Positions 58,107-64,000 of a stretch of DNA of 64,000 nucleotides are shown here, piece after piece. Positions within the stretch are counted from its first letter, which is position 1. The number at the start of each line of letters is the position of its first letter. Where the stretch lies: positions 3,286,001-3,350,000 of the forward strand of contig NZ_OY771430.1 in NCBI RefSeq assembly GCF_963674565.1. Reading direction: 5' to 3'. The DNA is from an uncultured Carboxylicivirga sp. (lineage in GTDB: Bacteria; Bacteroidota; Bacteroidia; Bacteroidales; Marinilabiliaceae). Made by a program: the position numbers and the translations under genes. Under the pieces are notes generated by a model, which ran no database searches, was not told the origin of the DNA, and saw only the letters and a program-made list of their open reading frames with translations.

Positions 58107-61100
58107 TTATCTAATTAATAGAACAGTTCCTGTTTTTCTAAACTCAACTCCATTAAGGTATCTGCCACTTGCTTTATATACATAGACAGCCTGTGGAGCC
58201 AGTTTATCTTTATATCGTCCATCCCAGCCTATTTCAATATCGTTGGTTTCGAATATTAATTGTCCCCATCGATTAAATATCTGCATCTGGAAGTTATCAA
58301 CATCACGGTATTTTGGCTTAAATATGGTATCATCGCGTTCTCCTATTCCACCTGTTGTACTTCCATCGGGTCGAGGAGCAAATGCATCAGGGAATATTAC
58401 AAAACCAGCTAATTTAGCTTCTACAACATTATTTGCTACATAGGTATTGTCACAACCAAAACTATTTTCAACAGTAAGAGTGATAGAATAAATACCATCT
58501 TGCTCATAATAGTGACTTGGATTTTGTTCATTGGATGTTTGTCCATCGCCAAATTCCCATAACCATGTTGCAGCATCTAATGAAAGATCTGTACACTTAA
58601 TCGGATCATCAGGAACCCATACAACTTCTGGTGTTACGCTAAAGTTAGCAACCGGATGATCATGAACTGTTATTATATGTGTCGATACAGCATCCTGACC
58701 GTCAGGTCCTGGTACAGTAAGAACAACAGTATATTCACCCGGATTCTCATAGGTATATGTTGGATTACGTAATGATGATGTTGTTCCGTCACCAAAATCC
58801 CAAACGAATGAGGACCCACCAACAGTATAATTGGTAAACTTGACTTCCAGAGGATAACATCCCGCATCAATACTAGTAGTAAAACCAGATTCCGGTACTG
58901 ATTTATATTCAATGGTCACATCATCATACGCCACACAACCTTCAGTTTCAATCGTCCATCTGAAGGTACTCTTTCCTTCTGGAAGATCACGAACTGTTGT
59001 ATTAAAGAAGTTAATATCATCAAATGTACCTCCACCAGCTACAATTGTCCATGTACCCACTAATGAGCCCGGATTTTCGGCCTGCATATCATATACCGGT
59101 TCATAGGTCACATCATCTTCTCCGGCATACGGACGAGCCTTATTGCTAATAATTGTCACTTCATCTTCAGTCGTACATTCTCCATAACCAATGGTCCATT
59201 TGTAAACGTTTGTTCCATAACCAATATTTGTAACCATTGTATTATACTGATTAGGATCATCAAACACTCCGGAACCACTTATCACTGTCCAGGTACCTGT
59301 TCCATCAACAGGACTATTTGCATTCAGAACAATGTAATCATCACAAGTAGTTCTGTTTGCTCCAGCTTCTGATTGATCAGGAACCTTATTGAAAACAGTA
59401 ATCTGATCAGTTGAGAAACATGAACCATTCTGTATTGTCCACATCAGTATATTCTCACCAAAACCTAAATTACGTATTGTGGTTTTCTCTGCTGAATTAT
59501 CATCAAAATCACCTTTTCCTGAAACAACCGACCATGAACCAACTCCATATTCAGGTGTATTGGCATCTAATTGTGCCCAATCTTTACAGTCCTGTACATC
59601 GGGTCCTGCATTTGCTTTTGTAGGTGTATTATTCTCGATTGTGATCAAATCACTTAATGTACATTGTCCTTTGGTTAATGTCCATCGAAGAACGGTTGTT
59701 CCATGTACAAGATTTGAAATGGTTGCTGATGGACTTGTTGGATCACTAAAATTACCTCCACCACTCTCAATTGTCCATAATCCGTCACCATATTCAGGTG
59801 CACTGGCTTTTAATGTCAACTGAGAAGTACACAATTCTTCATCTTTACCTGCATATGGTAATGATGGTTCATTATTAACAACGAGCACTTCATCACTAAC
59901 TATACAAGCTTCGTTTTGAACAATCCATCGGAATACATTATCTCCTTTCGACAAGCCTATTACTTCTGATTTCGGATCATTAATATCTGCAATAAATGCA
60001 GATCCTGACAATACTTCCCAACGACCAACGCCAATCTCAACAGCAGTGGCATTCAGATTTGTTGTATCATCACAAATAATCTGGCTATTACCGGCATAAG
60101 CTGCACTTGGTGAATTATTGATGATAGTAACCTCCTGAGAAGTTTCACAACCGTCATAAATAATCGTCCACAGAAGCTGGTTGTTTCCTTTTGCAAGGTT
60201 ACGTACAATGGTGTTTGGATTATGCTGATCCTCAAAAACGGCCTGACTGGTTCCTCCAACTACACTCCAGTTACCAATACCCGGACTGGCATTATTAGCC
60301 TCTAACTGGGTTTCATCAGCGCATATGGTCTGAACCGGTCCTGCCGAAGCATCAATACGGTTATAACTGATCTGAACGTCATCTACAGATGAACAACCTT
60401 CATGGGTTACCGTCCAACGGAAGATATTATCTCCAAAAGCAAGGTTTGTAATTTCAGCAGAAGGATCTGTCACATCACTAAAGCTACCGGAACCATTGCG
60501 AATGTTCCATTCACCGGTTCCAATGGCTGGTGTATTGGCTGCCAGGGTTGTGCTGTTATCACATAATTTCTGATTTGGTCCAGCCATGGCAGGTGTTGGA
60601 TTGTTATTTATAACCGATACCTGACTTACCGAATTACAACCATTATAACTGATTGTCCAGGTCAAAATATTTTCTCCCTGATCGAGGTTACGAACAGTTG
60701 AGTAAGGACTATTTGGCTCATCGAAATTAGCAGAACCAGATCCTCCAACAATTCCCCATGTTCCTTCGCCAGGATATGGATTAACTGCCTCCATCAATGC
60801 TGTATCAGCACAATTAACCTGATCATAACCCGCAAAGGATTCAATGAAATTATTTGCAATCTCAACATCATCTGAAGAAATACAACCATTGTTATTAATT
60901 GTCCATCGGAAACGATTCTTACCTGTTGACAGGCTTGAAACATACGTATTAGGATCTGTATTATCAGTAATAACTCCAGCACCTGAGATCAGTTCCCACA
61001 TTCCAACACCATATAAAGGCGTATTGGCAGACAAACGAACACTATCGACACCACAAATCGGTCTGTCTTGTCCGGCATGTGCTACAGATGGTTGATTGTT

Positions 61101-64000
61101 AATTATAACAATATCATCAACAGAAGTACAAGTTCCTGATGTAATCACCCATGATAATATATTTAGTCCCGGAGCCAATTCTTTTGCCCAGTTTCCTTCA
61201 ATAACTGCTGCACCTTCTTTTACCTTCCACTCTCCGGTGCCAAAAGTAGGTGTATTAGGTCGTAGTTCTACTGAATCAGTACAAACATAAACGGTATCTT
61301 CACCGGCATCAGCAATAGTTGGCAACATATTAGTGATAACAACTGAATCAATTGAGCTACATCCGTATTGTGAAATCTCGTATTTCAATACATTTGCACC
61401 TTTCGATAGACCTCTGATATATGTATTCGGGTTGGTTTCGTCATCAAATACTCCACTTCCACTAATTAACATCCACGATACATTACCAATTGCCGGTATA
61501 TTAGCTTCCAGCTGATACTCATCGTCGCAAATATCTCTATCCGGACCAGCATTAGCATTTGTTACCTGATTATTAGTAATTGTTACTTCATCTGTTGACT
61601 TACTATTTGTATAATAGATGGTCCAACGGAAGACATTATCACCAGGTCCAAGATTGGTCACTATAGTCTTTTCATTATTGATTTGGGCAAATTGACCTGC
61701 TCCACTAACAACAGACCATTCACCAATACCAACATCCGGATCATTCGCCTGTAATTCGGCGTAATCATCACACACTTCCTGGTCAAGACCAGCATTAGCA
61801 CTAATAGTCTCTCCATTGGTAATCGTTACCTCGTCATATTCGGTACATCCCATGTTGGTTACGGTCCAGCGGAAGATATTGTCTCCCCTACGCAGATCAG
61901 CAACGGCTGTATATGGATTCAAATCGTTTGCAATAGTTGCACCACCTGCTACCAAATACCATCTGCCTTCTCCGGCTACCACAGGAGTAGCATTCAAATT
62001 GGTAGCACCACCTGCTATAATCTGATCAGTACCAGCATCAACAGGATATGGAGTATTGTTGTTGACAATAACAGTATCAGCCGATTCACAACCATTATAA
62101 GTTACTCTCCAAATAAATCCGTTAGGACCATTAAGTAGTCCTCCAACCTGTGTTTCAGGGTCTGCATTGTCAAAGATGGTTCCACCTCCAACACCCGGTA
62201 ATACGCCCCATTCACCTACCCCAAGTGAAGGGGTATTTGCTCTTAAGCTGGTAGTTCTGCCACATACAATGGTATCTTTGCCTGCACTTACAACAACATG
62301 ATTATTAATCACGGTTATATCTGCCGAGCTCGAACAACTCTTATGCATAATAGTCCATCGGAAGATATTCAATCCTTCACCCAAATTTGTTACCTGCGTT
62401 ACAGGATCAGATGTATCTTCAAATGTTCCTGATCCTGTTACAATAGACCAGAAACCAGTTCCCACAGATGGTGCATTTCCTGTTAGTTGGGTTTCATAAG
62501 CACAAATAGTCTGATTACTTCCAACTTGTGCCTGTGTTGGCTCATCATTGGTAATTACAATTTCATTAGAGCTGATACAACCATACTGGTTTAATTCCCA
62601 CACTAACCTATTTGTACCCTGTGCCAAATCTGAAACCGTTGCACTTGGAGAAAATCCATCATCAAATGAACCTGAACCTTCAACAAATATCCATCTTCCA
62701 GTAACATTTGCAGGAGGCACAGTTGCATTCAAGACTTTAATACCATCACAAACAGTTTCATCAACTCCTGCATCAACTAATAAAGTATTATTTCGAACGG
62801 TTATGTCAGCAAATTTCTCACATCCATTCTTAGAAGTTGTGTATCTGAATATATTATCTCCATAATCCAAGCCTGTAATTAAGGTGGTTGATGCATTTGG
62901 AGTAACAATCACACCAGATCCGCTAACTAAAGACCATCGTCCACTACCTTCTATTGGTGCAATGGCATTTAATGTTACTTCACTATCGCATACCGAAACA
63001 GATGTTCCATCTGTTATGATAGCATCAGAAGGTTCATTATTGGTCACTTCTATTTCTCCAAAGCTTTCACATCCATTTTGGGTTAAAGTCCATCGGAATC
63101 GATTTAACCCAGGTTCCATATTGGTTACAATAGTTGTAGCTGTATTGGCAGGAGCAAATGCGGCTGTTGATCCAACAGGATAAACGGCTTCCCACCTACC
63201 TGTAATACCGGAAATAAAGGTACCGCTCAAAGTTGTACTTCCGTCACACACATTACTATGGTCAGCAACAGCCGATACAGATAATGTATTATTTCGGATG
63301 ACAACTTCATCATATACCGCACAGTCATTTAATCCACCTGTGCTATTATTGGTTACTGTCCAACGGAATACAACGTCTCCTCTGCTAAGATTAGATATGG
63401 TTGAATTATATGCTGTAGGATCATTAATTACAGCATATCCTGAGATTACTTCCCACTGACCACTCCAGTTTGCATTTATACTTGCAGGATCGGTTGCCGC
63501 CAATGTATAGGAATTTCCACAAATACCATCATCCAAACCAGCATAAGCAGTTGGTAACGGATAAACATTAACCGTTAATGTTGCAGTATTTGGTCCGTCT
63601 CCACATGCATTATATGGAGTTACCTTGATGTCTCCCGTTATTACATCCAACATAGGATCCAGATCAACTTTAATGGTTGCAGCATTATCTGCACCCTGAA
63701 TGATAAAGCCTGTTGGTAGCTCCCAACGATAATCAGTTGCATTGGCAACTGCCGATACACTAAATGTTATATCTGTTGATCCCTGACAGAACTCTGTCGG
63801 ACCAGTTATTACTCCCACACTACCTGGTAATAATTTAGCTGGTATCCATAATTCTGCAGGCTGACCATCACCGCAGGTATTGGTTGCGTAAACCTCAATA
63901 TATCCACCCGCAAAATCAGCATCAAAATCCAATTCAACCGATGTTGTTCCATTACCTGTAACAATAGTGCTTCCCAGTGGAGCTGTCCAGATATATCCTC
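58107..64000 (-). CDS. Giant repeat adhesin with gliding-motility type B C-terminal domain (5' end outside window)
   Basis: The frame is open to the right edge of the window, so more than 1960 residues are visible and the start is missing; the TTG near 63932 is internal (preceding residues TSVE). From the left of the visible protein: PKD-like Ig domains ('GPTEFCQGSTDITFSVSAV'), then 19 tandem repeats of about 82 residues ('AGxDxxICxDxxxLxAN.P..G.G.W...SG.G.F.D...P.T.V.NL..G.N.FRWTI...GC.S.D.V.I.NN'), two PKD domains ('FVWDFGDGTTS', 'WLWEFGDGQTS') and a type B CTD ('FVIFPDAFAPRPDG...QMQIFNRWGQLIFETNDIEIGWDG...TGTVLLIR'). It is T9SS-exported and surface bound, probably through the adjacent PorP/SprF. 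The ligand is unknown. Confidence 0.92.
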   Translation of the reverse strand, partial: GYIWTAPLGSTIVTGNGTTSVELDFDADFAGGYIEVYATNTCGDGQPAELWIPAKLLPGSVGVITGPTEFCQGSTDITFSVSAVANATDYRWELPTGFIIQGADNAATIKVDLDPMLDVITGDIKVTPYNACGDGPNTATLTVNVYPLPTAYAGLDDGICGNSYTLAATDPASINANWSGQWEVISGYAVINDPTAYNSTISNLSRGDVVFRWTVTNNSTGGLNDCAVYDEVVIRNNTLSVSAVADHSNVCDGSTTLSGTFISGITGRWEAVYPVGSTAAFAPANTATTIVTNMEPGLNRFRWTLTQNGCESFGEIEVTNNEPSDAIITDGTSVSVCDSEVTLNAIAPIEGSGRWSLVSGSGVIVTPNASTTLITGLDYGDNIFRYTTSKNGCEKFADITVRNNTLLVDAGVDETVCDGIKVLNATVPPANVTGRWIFVEGSGSFDDGFSPSATVSDLAQGTNRLVWELNQYGCISSNEIVITNDEPTQAQVGSNQTICAYETQLTGNAPSVGTGFWSIVTGSGTFEDTSDPVTQVTNLGEGLNIFRWTIMHKSCSSSADITVINNHVVVSAGKDTIVCGRTTSLRANTPSLGVGEWGVLPGVGGGTIFDNADPETQVGGLLNGPNGFIWRVTYNGCESADTVIVNNNTPYPVDAGTDQIIAGGATNLNATPVVAGEGRWYLVAGGATIANDLNPYTAVADLRRGDNIFRWTVTNMGCTEYDEVTITNGETISANAGLDQEVCDDYAELQANDPDVGIGEWSVVSGAGQFAQINNEKTIVTNLGPGDNVFRWTIYYTNSKSTDEVTITNNQVTNANAGPDRDICDDEYQLEANIPAIGNVSWMLISGSGVFDDETNPNTYIRGLSKGANVLKYEISQYGCSSIDSVVITNMLPTIADAGEDTVYVCTDSVELRPNTPTFGTGEWKVKEGAAVIEGNWAKELAPGLNILSWVITSGTCTSVDDIVIINNQPSVAHAGQDRPICGVDSVRLSANTPLYGVGMWELISGAGVITDNTDPNTYVSSLSTGKNRFRWTINNNGCISSDDVEIANNFIESFAGYDQVNCADTALMEAVNPYPGEGTWGIVGGSGSANFDEPNSPYSTVRNLDQGENILTWTISYNGCNSVSQVSVINNNPTPAMAGPNQKLCDNSTTLAANTPAIGTGEWNIRNGSGSFSDVTDPSAEITNLAFGDNIFRWTVTHEGCSSVDDVQISYNRIDASAGPVQTICADETQLEANNASPGIGNWSVVGGTSQAVFEDQHNPNTIVRNLAKGNNQLLWTIIYDGCETSQEVTIINNSPSAAYAGNSQIICDDTTNLNATAVEIGVGRWEVLSGSAFIADINDPKSEVIGLSKGDNVFRWIVQNEACIVSDEVLVVNNEPSLPYAGKDEELCTSQLTLKASAPEYGDGLWTIESGGGNFSDPTSPSATISNLVHGTTVLRWTLTKGQCTLSDLITIENNTPTKANAGPDVQDCKDWAQLDANTPEYGVGSWSVVSGKGDFDDNSAEKTTIRNLGFGENILMWTIQNGSCFSTDQITVFNKVPDQSEAGANRTTCDDYIVLNANSPVDGTGTWTVISGSGVFDDPNQYNTMVTNIGYGTNVYKWTIGYGECTTEDEVTIISNKARPYAGEDDVTYEPVYDMQAENPGSLVGTWTIVAGGGTFDDINFFNTTVRDLPEGKSTFRWTIETEGCVAYDDVTIEYKSVPESGFTTSIDAGCYPLEVKFTNYTVGGSSFVWDFGDGTTSSLRNPTYTYENPGEYTVVLTVPGPDGQDAVSTHIITVHDHPVANFSVTPEVVWVPDDPIKCTDLSLDAATWLWEFGDGQTSNEQNPSHYYEQDGIYSITLTVENSFGCDNTYVANNVVEAKLAGFVIFPDAFAPRPDGSTTGGIGERDDTIFKPKYRDVDNFQMQIFNRWGQLIFETNDIEIGWDGRYKDKLAPQAVYVYKASGRYLNGVEFRKTGTVLLIR
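58895..63540 (-). repeat. Nineteen tandem ~245-base coding repeats in the adhesin
   Basis: Each unit encodes about 82 residues, with a paired cysteine at the start ('xICDD') and near the end ('GCxS.D') that could form a disulphide in each Ig-like unit. The units have diverged at both protein and base level. Unit 7 starts QIIAGG and lacks the first cysteine, unit 8 (YYTNSKSTDEV) lacks the second, and unit 19 (VTYEPVYD) lacks the first. The spread points to old duplication followed by drift, rather than recent expansion. Confidence 0.85.

Noticed and set aside
58243..63183. Many open frames of 60-114 codons on the plus strand opposite the adhesin gene
   Set aside because: They are mirror frames of the repeat-coding strand, recur with the same period as the repeats, and have no start signals or family resemblance.
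58895..63540. Tandem array considered as a CRISPR or satellite repeat
   Set aside because: The unit is ~245 bases, diverged, in frame and protein-coding; there are no short identical repeats with unique spacers.

Overview
The window reads as ordinary chromosome of an AT-rich member of the Bacteroidota, most likely a marine or salt-adapted, non-flagellated organism of the Bacteroidia (Marinilabiliales-like; this placement is inference). The evidence is threefold: type IX secretion (T9SS) cargo and apparatus genes; Bacteroidota-type promoters (-7 box TAnnTTTG) ahead of many genes; and family-restricted genes such as DUF4294, the T9SS plug protein, PorP/SprF, the small Bacteroidota AMP nucleosidase and the fused 2-oxoacid dehydrogenase E1. 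Sodium bioenergetics is prominent: a full Na+-NQR operon with apbE, an NhaC antiporter and a sodium:solute symporter. No tRNA, rRNA, CRISPR array, insertion sequence or prophage was seen.

Layout. 0-4 kb: the end of an M16 peptidase, a DUF4294 protein and a lone urocanase. 4-12 kb: a T9SS cargo protein, an operon of MerR regulator, Nif3 and zinc-ribbon coiled-coil genes followed by a TPR protein, then a CapA-like phosphoesterase and an M23 peptidase. 12-15 kb: alaS behind a leader with a terminator-like hairpin. 15-22 kb: minus-strand genes for an acetyltransferase, two tandem TPR/PD40 proteins, a glycosyltransferase, a HAD phosphatase, a membrane protein and recR. 22-29 kb: a sodium symporter, an acyl-CoA ligase, a lipoprotein, a CNNM/CBS protein and corA with an elaborate leader. 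29-34 kb: hypotheticals, a heme-motif chemoreceptor and a second CapA protein. 34-38.5 kb: a plus-strand run of amn, holA, rhomboid, gmhB and a class IV aminotransferase, flanked by minus-strand HsdR_N-like and YqgE genes. 38.7-43.5 kb: NhaC, the fused E1 and a small membrane protein. 43.6-51 kb: an unassigned structured RNA, apbE and nqrFEDCBA. 51-55 kb: the T9SS plug protein, pruA, a DivIC/FtsB-like protein and a membrane protein. 55-64 kb: a glycosyltransferase, an OmpH/Skp protein, PorP/SprF and a very large repeat adhesin running off the right edge.

How it fits together. The NQR operon, ApbE (which attaches FMN to NqrB and NqrC), NhaC and the symporter form a sodium cycle. The adhesin carries a gliding-motility-type C-terminal sorting domain, and its gene lies directly before porP/sprF, the usual cargo-plus-anchor arrangement; the plug protein and a second, type A cargo belong to the same secretion system. 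CorA and the CNNM/CBS protein are probably a magnesium import/export pair.

The most interesting candidate is the corA leader at 28657-28780. It holds a 16-codon upstream frame beginning MDEGPG and three alternative helices, one of which buries the corA ribosome binding site. This looks like translation-coupled, possibly magnesium-responsive, control. Secondary candidates are the structured RNA near 43.7 kb, the alaS leader and a small NQR-linked membrane protein.
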